Assembly: GCA_002425405.1 (NCBI GenBank)
Contig: DIME01000185.1
Span: 1 to 33,926, forward strand
Length of the DNA stretch: 33,926 nt
Origin: Candidatus Accumulibacter vicinus
GTDB taxonomy: Bacteria; Pseudomonadota; Gammaproteobacteria; Burkholderiales; Rhodocyclaceae
Reading direction: 5' to 3'
This document shows, in pieces, positions 1 through 8,004 of the stretch. Numbering within the stretch: the first letter of the stretch is position 1; every line of letters begins with the position of its first letter. The notes beneath the pieces were generated by a model, which was given only the letters and a program-made list of their open reading frames with translations, ran no database searches and was not told the origin of the DNA. The translations under genes were made by a program, and so were the position numbers.

Positions 1-125
1 GCGGTGCTGCTCGACCCCCCAGGCGGCCGCTGGAACAGCTCAGCGACCGCATCCGTGTCAAGCACTATAGCATACGGACCGAGCAGGCTTATAGCGATTG
101 GGTGTGACGGTCCAGCAACACGTCT

Positions 126-668
126 TCAGCGCGTCGCCACCTGCTGCTGCAGGATGCGATCCAGCTCGCTCTCGGATAAGGGACCGAGCCGGCGCAGCAG
201 AACCTCACGCTGCGCACTGATCACCAGTGTATAGGGCAGACTCAGCACGGTGTTCCCGAGCTGCCCGGCAAGGTCGACGCCAGCTGCGTCACCGATCAGC
301 AGCGGGTAGCCAACAGGATAGGTTTCGGCAAAAGCGCGTATATTGTCTTTGCTGTCGAGAGCAATGCCGACAAACTGCACACCTTGTGGCCGATAGCGAC
401 CCTGCAGTCGCGAAAACGCCGGCATTTCGTCCCGGCAAGGCGGGCACCAGGTAGCCCAGAAATTGACGACCAGCGTTTTTCCTTGCCAACGCGAAAACGG
501 ATAAGACTGCCCATGCACGTCTTCGAGACTGCTGGCAAACAGGCGTGCCAGCGCCTCGGTCGTCGCCGCTGGCCAGGCCTGCAGCGGCGGACCGGAACGT
601 TGCGACGCGGTGTAGATTCCAGCCAGCAGGGCAGCGGCAAACAGGCCGATCAGCACCGCGTTTCTCAT
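126..668 (-). CDS. TlpA/ResA-like membrane-anchored thiol-disulfide oxidoreductase
   Basis: The 180-aa protein starts with a hydrophobic segment (about residues 4-20) that would anchor it with the thioredoxin domain in the periplasm. The domain carries the redox motif W74-C75-P-P-C78 after a VVNFWA strand, followed by the RDEMPAF segment typical of TlpA/ResA proteins. The usual family role is reduction of cysteines in apocytochrome c or in copper chaperones. The start ATG overlaps the stop of the upstream nucleotidyltransferase-like gene by 4 nt, so the two are probably co-transcribed. The specific substrate is not visible. Bases 1-125, downstream of the stop, show no gene. Confidence 0.85.
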   Translation of the reverse strand: MRNAVLIGLFAAALLAGIYTASQRSGPPLQAWPAATTEALARLFASSLEDVHGQSYPFSRWQGKTLVVNFWATWCPPCRDEMPAFSRLQGRYRPQGVQFVGIALDSKDNIRAFAETYPVGYPLLIGDAAGVDLAGQLGNTVLSLPYTLVISAQREVLLRRLGPLSESELDRILQQQVATR

Positions 669-1273
669 CTGTCGGGCATGCAGTTGGCCGCCAACAGCCT
701 ATTGACGGCGTCCAGTCGAGCGCGTTCCCGAATTCTTCCGTCATGCGTTTTGCAGCTGACGCGCTCCTCGTCACGCGGGTAGATGACGAGGTTGACCACT
801 TCATCATGACCGAGAATCGTCAGCACGGCCTCAGCACGATCGGTGCGTGGCAGACGATGGCGAAATGCCATTCCCTCATTGAGCAGAAAGATTTCGACGT
901 CCTTGGCACTGTCCGGGAACAACTGAATGTCGATCTCGGCATAACGGCCGGCGCTGCCATCGAGCACCGATCCGGTCAGATAGGGATTGAAGCGTTGCAA
1001 GATCGCCATCAGCGACGCCGCAGTGCGCAGCAAATGCAGACTTCTAGCCTGCTGTTCCTGGTTCTGGAACAGGCGCTGGTAGATCCGCAGCTCGGCCTCG
1101 ACTTCGCTGTCGTCAGGCATGCCCACGCTCTCCGGCAAGCCCAGGTTGCGTGCCGCCTTGCGTTTCGCCAGAGTGAGATCACTGATACCGTCCTGGGCCA
1201 TCAGACGGGCGGCGAGCGCAGCCACACGGCTGCGTTGCTGTGAATTGCGCTGGCGATCCTGTCGGCCGCTCAT
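665..1273 (-). CDS. Nucleotidyltransferase-like protein of unknown function
   Basis: This is a soluble protein of about 202 aa. I chose the ATG at 1273 (MSGRQDRQRN), because a longer in-frame reading begins at 1387 inside the mpl start region and adds a basic, low-complexity leader. A segment reading GSVLDGSAGRYAEIDIQLF resembles the GS...(D/E)x(D/E) signature of nucleotidyltransferase-fold proteins, but the spacing is loose, so activity is inferred weakly. The N-terminal third is rich in Arg, Gln and Ala. It lies head-to-head with mpl and overlaps the TlpA-like gene by 4 nt. I do not recognise a characterised homologue. Confidence 0.7.
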   Translation of the reverse strand: MSGRQDRQRNSQQRSRVAALAARLMAQDGISDLTLAKRKAARNLGLPESVGMPDDSEVEAELRIYQRLFQNQEQQARSLHLLRTAASLMAILQRFNPYLTGSVLDGSAGRYAEIDIQLFPDSAKDVEIFLLNEGMAFRHRLPRTDRAEAVLTILGHDEVVNLVIYPRDEERVSCKTHDGRIRERARLDAVNRLLAANCMPDR

Positions 1274-1385
1274 GGATGAATCCCGCAGTGGTCTGGCGAT
1301 GGCAGGGGTCTGGTCAGGGCGCGCGAAATCTCGGGCAAGGGTACAATCGCGTCTCCTCAGCCTGATTTTAACTTGGATTCGGGAC

Positions 1386-2804
1386 ATGCATATTCATATC
1401 CTCGGCATTGGTGGCACTTTCATGGCAGGCCTTGCGCAGTTGGCGCGTGCCGCGGGGCATCACGTCACGGGCTGTGACAGCGGGGTTTACCCGCCAATGA
1501 GCACACAGCTTGAGGCTGCAGAAATCGAGATCATTGAAGGCTATGATAGCGCGCAAACGGCTTTCGAACCCGATTGTTACGTGGTCGGCAATGCCATTAC
1601 GCGCGGCAACACCCTGCTCGAGGAAATTCTTGACCGTGGCCTGCCTTACCTTTCAGGCCCGCAGTGGCTGGCCGAGAATATTCTCAAGGGGCGCTGGGTG
1701 ATGGCGGTGGCTGGAACGCACGGCAAGACGACGACTTCCGCGATGCTGGCGTGGGTCCTTGAGGACGCGGGACTGAGTCCAGGCTTCCTGGTCGGGGGGG
1801 TGCCGGTAAATTTCGGGGTTTCAGCGCGACTATCCGGCAGTAATACGGACGCGCCGTTTTTCGTGATCGAAGCCGACGAGTACGATACCGCTTTCTGCGA
1901 CAAGCGCTCCAAATTCGTTCACTACCGCCCACGGACCGCCATCCTGAACAATCTCGAATTCGACCATGCCGACATCTTTGCTGATCTGGTGGCGATCGAG
2001 ACGCAATTTCACCATTTCGTTCGTACTCTACCGCGCCATGGACTGCTGGTGTCAAACGCCGCCGACGACAACCTTGCGCGTGTCCTGGCCAAAGGCTGCT
2101 GGACGCCGGTCGAGCGCTTCAACGACACCACCGGCTGGCGCGCAGAAGGGAGCGATGTCGACGGGTCGCTGCGGCTGTTGCACGGCGACGAACTGGTGGG
2201 CAGTACGTATTGGAGCCTGACCGGAACGCACAACCGCAGCAACGCAGTCGCCGTCCTGCTTGCGGCCAGGCATGCCGGGGTACCTTTTGTCAGAAGCCTG
2301 GCGGCGCTGTCACGCTTCAAGAATGTCAAGCGTCGTCTGGAACTGCGGGGGGCGGCTGGAGGTGTCCACGTTTACGACGATTTTGCCCATCACCCGACGG
2401 CAATTGCGACGACGCTGGCAGGCCTGCGCAGCAAGATCGGCAGCGACCGCATTCTGGCGGTCCTGGAGCCACGCTCGAATACCATGAAGCTCGGGGTGAT
2501 GAAGGCCTTGCTGCCTGCCAGCCTTGGCGACGCCGACCTGGTCTTCTGCTACGCCGCGAATCTCGGATGGAGCGCTGCCGAAGCACTCGCTCCGCTGGGC
2601 GATAGAGTAATCATCGACGATGATCTCGACCGCCTGGTGACACGCATTGCCAGCGCCGCATGCGCTGGCGACCAGGTGCTGGTGATGAGCAACGGCGACT
2701 TTGGCGGCATCCACGACAAACTGCTGGCAGCACTCGCCGCCGGGCCTCTCAACGCAGGAAATGGTCCGCCAGAAGGGCCGCGAACAGCAGAGTCAAGTAG
2801 ATGA
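1386..2804 (+). CDS. mpl: UDP-N-acetylmuramate:L-Ala-gamma-D-Glu-meso-DAP ligase
   Basis: Mpl reattaches recycled murein tripeptide to UDP-MurNAc in the cytoplasm, feeding peptidoglycan synthesis. The 472-aa product starts MHIHILGIGGTFMAGLA, the N-terminal UDP-binding glycine loop of Mur ligases. It then has the ATP-binding AGTHGKTTTSAM motif, the EADEYDTAFCDKRSKF block specific to Mpl rather than MurC, the central GTHNRSNAVAV motif and the C-terminal YDDFAHHPTAI motif. In-frame codons before 1386 do not belong to the family. The last 56 nt overlap the 3' end of convergent ctaB. The final residues (about NAGNGPPEGPRTAESSR) look like a non-conserved tail. Confidence 0.95.
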   Translation: MHIHILGIGGTFMAGLAQLARAAGHHVTGCDSGVYPPMSTQLEAAEIEIIEGYDSAQTAFEPDCYVVGNAITRGNTLLEEILDRGLPYLSGPQWLAENILKGRWVMAVAGTHGKTTTSAMLAWVLEDAGLSPGFLVGGVPVNFGVSARLSGSNTDAPFFVIEADEYDTAFCDKRSKFVHYRPRTAILNNLEFDHADIFADLVAIETQFHHFVRTLPRHGLLVSNAADDNLARVLAKGCWTPVERFNDTTGWRAEGSDVDGSLRLLHGDELVGSTYWSLTGTHNRSNAVAVLLAARHAGVPFVRSLAALSRFKNVKRRLELRGAAGGVHVYDDFAHHPTAIATTLAGLRSKIGSDRILAVLEPRSNTMKLGVMKALLPASLGDADLVFCYAANLGWSAAEALAPLGDRVIIDDDLDRLVTRIASAACAGDQVLVMSNGDFGGIHDKLLAALAAGPLNAGNGPPEGPRTAESSR

Positions 2805-3645
2805 TTGAATAGCGAAAAGTCAGCCTCGCCAGCTTGTCGCTGTAATCACGCCACAAGGTGACGCTGTAGACCAGGAAAATCACATCGAGGATCAGTGCGC
2901 TGGCCAGATACCAGGGGCCGCTCATTCCCAGGGTGTAGGGCAACACCGTTGCAGCGGTGAGCATGACCACGTACAGCAGGCTGTGCAGGCAAGTGAAGCG
3001 GATGCCATGGGTTACCGGCAGCATCGGCAGGCCCGACTTGGCGTAGTCGGCACAACGGTAACACGCGAGCGCCCAGAAATGGGGCGGCGTCCAGATGAAA
3101 ATGATCAGGAAGAGGATCAGCGCCTCCGGACCCACCTGACCGGTGATCGCCGTCCAGCCCAGGAGCGGCGGCATGGCACCGGAAGCCCCCCCGATGACGA
3201 TGTTCATCGGTGTTGCCGGCTTCAGCAGCACCGTATAAACCAGAGCGTAGCCGAGGAAGGTGGCCAGCGTCAGCCACATCGTCAGGGGATTGACAAAGCT
3301 GTGCAGGATCCACAATCCGAGGCCGCCGACGAGGGTCGCCAGGGTCAGGGTTTCCGTGGACGAGACTTCTCCACGCGCCGTCGGGCGCGCGCGCGTGCGC
3401 GCCATCAATGAATCAATATGCTTTTCGATCAGACAGTTGATCGCTGCCGCAGCACCGGCGACCAGCGCGATCCCCACTGACGCCGAGACAAAAAGCGCGA
3501 ATGGCGGAAATGATGGCGTGGCGAGAAACATCCCGATCATGGCCGTAAATACGATCAGGCTGTTGACCCGCGGCTTGCACAACTCGAAGAAAGCCCCCAG
3601 GCGTTGTCCGGCCGAACGACGGGTGCTTGTGCTGATAGCGGCCAT
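2749..3645 (-). CDS. ctaB: Protoheme IX farnesyltransferase (heme O synthase), copy 1
   Basis: This UbiA-superfamily membrane enzyme farnesylates heme b to heme o, the precursor of heme a. The 298-aa length and multiple transmembrane segments are normal. Family signatures are present: CKPRVNSLIVFTA near residue 24, the Asp-rich region with NCLIEKHIDSLMARTRARPT, and FIWTPPHFWALA in the second half. It is last in the minus-strand group DUF2244, COX2-like hairpin, ctaB, with about 100 nt before its ATG. It lies beside the A-type oxidase operon, which it presumably serves. A second, clearly different copy is at 28993-29883. Its 3' end overlaps mpl tail-to-tail by 56 nt. Confidence 0.95.
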   Translation of the reverse strand: MAAISTSTRRSAGQRLGAFFELCKPRVNSLIVFTAMIGMFLATPSFPPFALFVSASVGIALVAGAAAAINCLIEKHIDSLMARTRARPTARGEVSSTETLTLATLVGGLGLWILHSFVNPLTMWLTLATFLGYALVYTVLLKPATPMNIVIGGASGAMPPLLGWTAITGQVGPEALILFLIIFIWTPPHFWALACYRCADYAKSGLPMLPVTHGIRFTCLHSLLYVVMLTAATVLPYTLGMSGPWYLASALILDVIFLVYSVTLWRDYSDKLARLTFRYSIIYLTLLFAALLADHFLR

Positions 3646-3745
3646 ATCTTACTGTTTTCTCCGACCCCTGGTCTTTCGGCAGATCCCGCGATCCTTGGCG
3701 GGTCCCCCCTTGCATGTCCGGTCTGCCCGGCTAGGCTTTGTGATA

Positions 3746-4096
3746 TCAGTTGAAAAAGTGGATGCCGATCAGGATGTAGTCGATGAACAGCAGAATGGCA
3801 AATGGTACCATTGCCCACAGCCACTGCACCGTTCCGGTCGGCCCTGCAAACTTTGCCGGCTGCTGGCCGGCACTCCTGCGGTGCTCGAACATCGAGTAGA
3901 TCGTGATGCCAAGCACAACGACAAACAGCACGGTGATGATGATCATGAAATAGCTGTGTATCTGGAGCGTATGACGGCTGATCGCGCCCACAGGCATTGG
4001 GAAGTCCACGCCGTACTGGGCATGGGCAAGCGATGGAAGCAGCGCCACCGATAGTGGAACGCTCGCTCGTTGACAAAAACGATGAAGTGCCTTCAA
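3746..4096 (-). CDS. Orphan COX2-like transmembrane hairpin protein without CuA domain
   Basis: The 116-aa product has a signal peptide (residues about 10-26, ending ALAHA), then two transmembrane helices separated by a short polar stretch. The second helix region, VQWLWAMVPFAILLFIDYIL, matches the E/Q-x-x-W-x-x-x-P-x-x-I-L pattern ending the membrane domain of cytochrome c oxidase subunit II. The protein stops there, and only about 100 nt separate it from ctaB, so no CuA domain is encoded. The start is TTG at 4096, supported by AAGGAG five bases upstream; TTGA overlaps the DUF2244 stop. Its role is unknown; position suggests an accessory subunit or assembly factor of the aa3-type oxidase. 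Confidence 0.75.
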   Translation of the reverse strand: MKALHRFCQRASVPLSVALLPSLAHAQYGVDFPMPVGAISRHTLQIHSYFMIIITVLFVVVLGITIYSMFEHRRSAGQQPAKFAGPTGTVQWLWAMVPFAILLFIDYILIGIHFFN

Positions 4097-4596
4097 TTTG
4101 TCTCCTTATGATTCTTGTCGGGCCAGGCAGCCCCGAGGATTTGTCTCAGCTCTGCGGCAAGCACCCTTTTCTGCTCTTCCGTCAACATACGACCGAGTTC
4201 GACCTCCCGGCCATGCGAGCGGATCAGCAAGCGATGACTTCGTTGTCCCGGAGGCTTCAAATACTGCAGTTGCGCCCAGTATGGCCGAAACTCGTGACGC
4301 TCTGCCAGCGCGCCACGGCGGGTCTCGATCGTCAGTTGCCCTGACGCCAGCGCAATTCTCTCGAAATCTTCTGCCGTTTTCTCGCTACATCGCAACGCCC
4401 ACCACAGCAGCGCAAGCTCGAAGCCGGTAAACGGCAGAATCGGCCAAGCGCCAAAATACGAAAAAACCAACGCGATCGTGCCCGAAACCACGGCCATGGC
4501 GACAAACACCCGCTTGCGCTCAGCCACCGAAAGTGAGTGGTTCGGGCGAACCACCCACGTCCGCCCTGCCCCTGTCCGGGTTGCAATCAGGCTCAT
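4093..4596 (-). CDS. DUF2244 integral membrane protein
   Basis: The 167-aa protein begins MSLIATRTGAG; I chose the ATG at 4596 because GAGGAGGGG lies just upstream, while a longer reading to 4656 has no such site. It has a basic N-terminus (PNHSLSVAERKR), two closely spaced transmembrane helices (about residues 30-70), and a soluble C-terminal part with the GxW/F-x-ELxALWWxL and RPYWAQLQ-type motifs of DUF2244. Members are often found beside cytochrome c oxidase genes in alpha- and betaproteobacteria, as here, but the function is not established. An FNR-type box lies about 50 nt upstream of the start. Confidence 0.85.
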   Translation of the reverse strand: MSLIATRTGAGRTWVVRPNHSLSVAERKRVFVAMAVVSGTIALVFSYFGAWPILPFTGFELALLWWALRCSEKTAEDFERIALASGQLTIETRRGALAERHEFRPYWAQLQYLKPPGQRSHRLLIRSHGREVELGRMLTEEQKRVLAAELRQILGAAWPDKNHKETN

Positions 4597-4642
4597 CAAT
4601 CCCCTCCTCAATGGCCAGCCTCCCCGAACAACCTGGCTGGAC

Positions 4643-4656
4643 TTGATACAAATCAA
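4643..4656. promoter_or_regulatory. FNR/Anr-type box 1
   Basis: TTGAT-ACAA-ATCAA is a perfect match to the FNR/CRP-superfamily consensus TTGAT-N4-ATCAA. Its centre is about 53 nt upstream of the DUF2244 ATG on the minus strand, so it probably controls the DUF2244, COX2-like hairpin and ctaB transcript. The regulator (Anr/FNR or a DNR-type protein) is inferred. Confidence 0.75.
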
Positions 4657-4921
4657 GGTATCGGCCGCGAAATTCTAGCACGGGGCCACACTTTGTTGGC
4701 AACAGGTCGCCCAACATCATGTTCGCGGCTGCTCATGGCACATCGCAGCCAATGCGTCCTTTGACACTGCTCCCTAGCGCAGGCGCTCCCGCCAAACTGC
4801 GAAATCTGCGCCGTGGCTTCTGAAGAACGACATCCCTTCGGCACGAGAGCACGCTTTCGCTCACCGTGTCGTCGTTGATCACAATGTCATTGTTGTCTTC
4901 CTTGATTTTTTTAGCGGCCAA

Positions 4922-4935
4922 TTGATCCATATCAA
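4922..4935. promoter_or_regulatory. FNR/Anr-type box 2 upstream of coxB
   Basis: TTGAT-CCAT-ATCAA is again a perfect FNR-type palindrome, immediately followed by TATATT (4937-4942), which could be a -10 element. In that case the box would cover the -35/spacer region and act as a repressor site, which suits a high-O2 aa3-type oxidase shut off under anoxia. The rest of the 480-nt divergent region (4597-5076) holds no gene I can support. Confidence 0.75.
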
Positions 4936-5076
4936 TTATATTGTGATAGCCTTCGCGGCTGGTGAAAAACTGGAACGGGGCTCGCACGAGCCCTTTTTGG
5001 TCGATTTTTGAATGCGTCAATGCATTCGCCGATGCGGTTCCGCGTGGCAAATGCACTTGATGGGGAGAGGGAAAAG

Positions 5077-6243
5077 ATGTCACGAGACTCAAACAAGAAC
5101 CGCCACCTGAATCGTTTGCGACTGGCTAACGCCGGGCTGCTTGCTGGAATGTTCGGCATGCTCAGTGGCGCCGCGAACGCTGCCTGGCAACTCAATCTGC
5201 AAGAACCCGTGACCGCTGCAGCCAAGCGCGTCTACGACCTCCATACCCTGCTGACCTGGATAATCTTCATCATCTTTGCCGGAGTCTTTGCGGTTGTTGC
5301 CTATTCGCTGGTCTTTCACCGCAAGTCCAAGGGCCACCAGGCGGCTGACTTCCATGACAACACCACTGTGGAACTGGCCTGGACCATTGTTCCGGCGCTG
5401 ATTCTGATCGCGATAGCCTTCCCGGCCACTTCTGCCCTGGTCAACATGCGTGACACCTCGCAGCCCGATCTGACAGTCAAGGTTACGGGGTACCAGTGGA
5501 AGTGGGGCTACGAATACCTCACCGGTGACGCTGCCGGAGTCAAATTCATGAGTGTGCTTTCCACTCCGCGCGACCAGATCGAAAACAAGGCCCCCAAGGG
5601 CGAGCACTATCTGCTGGAAGTCGATCGCCCACTGGTGGTACCGGTCGGAAAAAAGGTGCGCATTCTCACGACGGCGACCGACGTGATTCACAACTGGTCG
5701 GTTCCAGCCTTCGCCGTGAAGACCGACGCGGTTCCTGGTTTCCTGCGCGATACCTGGTTTCGTGCTGACAAGGAAGGCACTTACCGCGGCCAGTGTTCCG
5801 AACTCTGTGGCAAGGACCACGGCTTCATGCCGGTCGTGGTGGAAGTGGTCTCCGATGAAAAGTACGCCGCCTGGGTTGCCGATCAGAAGCAACAGATGGC
5901 TGCGGCAACGGACGATCCGAACAAGATCTGGAAGCTCGATGAACTGGTTGCCCGTGGCGAGAAGGTCTATACGGCCAACTGTGCTTCCTGCCACCAGGCG
6001 AACGGGCAGGGATTGCCGCCCGTGTTCCCCGCCCTGGACGGATCGAAGATTGTCAAGGGCCCGAAAGAAGGTCATCTCGACATCGTCATCAACGGCAAAC
6101 CGGGCACTGCAATGGCGGCCTACGGCCCACAGTTGAGTGATACGGATATCGCGGCCGTTGTCGCCTACGAGCGGAACGCATGGACCAACAAACTCGGCGA
6201 AGTCATTCAACCCGCCGAAGTCAAGGCGCGTCGCGGTAAGTGA
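5077..6243 (+). CDS. coxB: Cytochrome c oxidase subunit II with fused cytochrome c domain
   Basis: Subunit II takes electrons through CuA for the aa3-type terminal oxidase. The 388-aa product starts MSRDSNKNRH at the ATG preceded by GGGAGAGGG. It has a signal peptide (about 17-37), two transmembrane helices (about 60-130), and a periplasmic cupredoxin domain with CuA ligands H205, C240, C244, H248 and M251. A C-terminal cytochrome c domain carries heme motif C302-A-S-C-H306 and a later GTAMAAYGP segment that can give the axial Met. The fusion is of the caa3 kind. It opens the coxB-coxA-small protein-ctaG-DUF2970-coxC series, 31 nt before coxA. Confidence 0.95.
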   Translation: MSRDSNKNRHLNRLRLANAGLLAGMFGMLSGAANAAWQLNLQEPVTAAAKRVYDLHTLLTWIIFIIFAGVFAVVAYSLVFHRKSKGHQAADFHDNTTVELAWTIVPALILIAIAFPATSALVNMRDTSQPDLTVKVTGYQWKWGYEYLTGDAAGVKFMSVLSTPRDQIENKAPKGEHYLLEVDRPLVVPVGKKVRILTTATDVIHNWSVPAFAVKTDAVPGFLRDTWFRADKEGTYRGQCSELCGKDHGFMPVVVEVVSDEKYAAWVADQKQQMAAATDDPNKIWKLDELVARGEKVYTANCASCHQANGQGLPPVFPALDGSKIVKGPKEGHLDIVINGKPGTAMAAYGPQLSDTDIAAVVAYERNAWTNKLGEVIQPAEVKARRGK

Positions 6244-6274
6244 TCGCGCTACCGGCCCTCAGGAGAAACTGATT

Positions 6275-7888
6275 ATGCAAGCCACGCACACTGCCGGACA
6301 TGCCGGCGATCATCATCATGACGACCACGCCCACTATCCGAGCGGCTGGAAGCGCTGGGTGACCACGACCAACCATAAGGACATCGGTTCGATGTACCTG
6401 TGGTTCAGCTTCGTGATGTTCCTTGTTGGCGGAGCGATGTCACTCATCATTCGCGCCGAACTGTTCTCCCCGGGACTGCAGTACGTGTCCCCGGAGTTCT
6501 ACAATCAGATGCTGACTCTGCACGCCCTGATCATGGTCTTCGGCGCGATCATGCCGGCTTTCGTCGGCTTCGCCAACTGGATGATCCCGATGATGATTGG
6601 GGCCTCCGACATGGCATTCGCGCGGATGAACAACTGGAGTTTCTGGTTGCTGCCACCAGCCGCCATCCTTCTGACGGTGTCGATCTTCGTGCCCGGCGGC
6701 GCTGCCGGAACGGGTTGGACCCTCTACCCTCCACTGTCGGTACAGATGGGGATCGGGATGGACATGACCATCTTTGCCGTCCACATCCTTGGCATGTCGT
6801 CGATCATGGGTTCGATCAACATCGTCACTACCATTCTCAACCTGCGTGCACCCGGCATGACCCTGATGAAAATGCCGCTGTTCTGCTGGACGTGGCTGGT
6901 CACGGGTTTCCTGCTGATCGCGTCCATGCCGATCCTGGCTGGTGCGGTGACCATGCTCCTGACCGATCGTCATTTCGGGACCACTTTCTTCAATGCGGCC
7001 GGCGGTGGTGATCCGGTACTGTTCCAGCACATTTTCTGGTTTTTCGGCCACCCTGAAGTCTATATCATCGCCTTGCCCGCCTTCGGCGTCGTTTCCCATG
7101 TGATCCCGGCGTTCTCGCGCAAGCATCTGTTCGGCTATGCCTCGATGGTCTATGCAATTGCCGCGATTGGCCTGATCTCCTTCTTTGTCTGGGCGCACCA
7201 CATGTATGTAACAGGCATCCCGCTCACGGGGCAACTCTACTTCATGTATGCGACGATGCTCATCGCCGTGCCAACAGGGGTGAAGGTCTTCAATTGGGTT
7301 ACCACCATGTGGCGAGGGTCGTTGACCTTTGAAACCCCGATGTTGTTTGCGCTCGGCTTCCTCGTGCTGTTCACCATTGGCGGACTGACGGGCCTGGTAC
7401 TGGCGATCACGGCGGTGGACATCCAGTTGCAAGATACCTATTACGTCGTAGCCCACTTCCACTATGTCATGGTCGCCGGAGCGCTTTTCTCCGCCTATGC
7501 CGGCCTCTATTTCTGGTTACCAAAGTGGACCGGTCACATGTACAACGAAGGTTTGGGGAAACTGCACTTCTGGCTGTCGATCATCTTCTTCAACATCGCC
7601 TTTTTCCCGCAACACTTCCTTGGTCTGGCGGGCATGCCGCGGCGGATTCCCGACTATTCGCAGCAGTTCGCGGACTTCAACGTAGTGTCCAGCGTTGGCG
7701 CCTTCGGCTTCGGTTTGAGCCAGTTGCTGGTCTTGATCGTCGTCTTCCAGGCCTTGAAGGGCGGCGCCAAGGCAGGAAGCCGGCCCTGGGATGGCGCACA
7801 CGGACTGGAGTGGACGGTGCCCTCGCCTGCTCCGTACCATACGTTTGAAGATCCTCCGGCGTTCAATGTGGCTGAGGCACATACATGA
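6275..7888 (+). CDS. coxA: Cytochrome c oxidase subunit I (A-type, aa3)
   Basis: This is the catalytic subunit reducing O2 to water and pumping protons, in the inner membrane. It has 537 aa and about 12 membrane helices, with a His-rich N-terminus (HTAGHAGDHHHDDHAH). The active site is complete: the heme a ligand in LHALIMVFG, CuB ligand H259 in GHPEVY with the cross-linked tyrosine Y263, the HHMYVTG pair, and HFHYVM supplying heme a3 and heme a ligands. I chose the ATG at 6275, preceded by AGGAG. It overlaps the next small gene by 4 nt. Y263 makes it a useful internal control for the divergent subunit I at 27160. Confidence 0.97.
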   Translation: MQATHTAGHAGDHHHDDHAHYPSGWKRWVTTTNHKDIGSMYLWFSFVMFLVGGAMSLIIRAELFSPGLQYVSPEFYNQMLTLHALIMVFGAIMPAFVGFANWMIPMMIGASDMAFARMNNWSFWLLPPAAILLTVSIFVPGGAAGTGWTLYPPLSVQMGIGMDMTIFAVHILGMSSIMGSINIVTTILNLRAPGMTLMKMPLFCWTWLVTGFLLIASMPILAGAVTMLLTDRHFGTTFFNAAGGGDPVLFQHIFWFFGHPEVYIIALPAFGVVSHVIPAFSRKHLFGYASMVYAIAAIGLISFFVWAHHMYVTGIPLTGQLYFMYATMLIAVPTGVKVFNWVTTMWRGSLTFETPMLFALGFLVLFTIGGLTGLVLAITAVDIQLQDTYYVVAHFHYVMVAGALFSAYAGLYFWLPKWTGHMYNEGLGKLHFWLSIIFFNIAFFPQHFLGLAGMPRRIPDYSQQFADFNVVSSVGAFGFGLSQLLVLIVVFQALKGGAKAGSRPWDGAHGLEWTVPSPAPYHTFEDPPAFNVAEAHT

Positions 7889-8004
7889 CCCGCGACCCGT
7901 CATCGCGAGAACAGGGCAGCCGCCGCATTGCAATCGGCCTCGCCCTGTTCGCAACCGCCGTCTTTCTTAGCTTCATCATCCGCCAATGGATCGCCAGCAG
8001 TTGA
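7885..8004 (+). CDS. Cytochrome oxidase small assembly protein (39 aa)
   Basis: A short reading frame begins at an ATG that overlaps the coxA stop (ATGA) and ends at a TGA 19 nt inside the ctaG reading frame. The product has a polar, Arg-containing start (MTRDPSSREQGSRR), one hydrophobic helix (about residues 15-33) and ends WIASS. Size, single helix and position between coxA and ctaG match the small oxidase assembly proteins annotated in betaproteobacterial cox operons; the exact role is not known. The two overlapping start/stop junctions argue that it is translated. Confidence 0.75.
   Translation: MTRDPSSREQGSRRIAIGLALFATAVFLSFIIRQWIASS

Noticed and set aside
5089..7462. Long antisense frames across coxB (373 codons) and coxA (340 codons)
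   Set aside because: The same GC-driven pattern over conserved genes, without ribosome sites or recognisable motifs.
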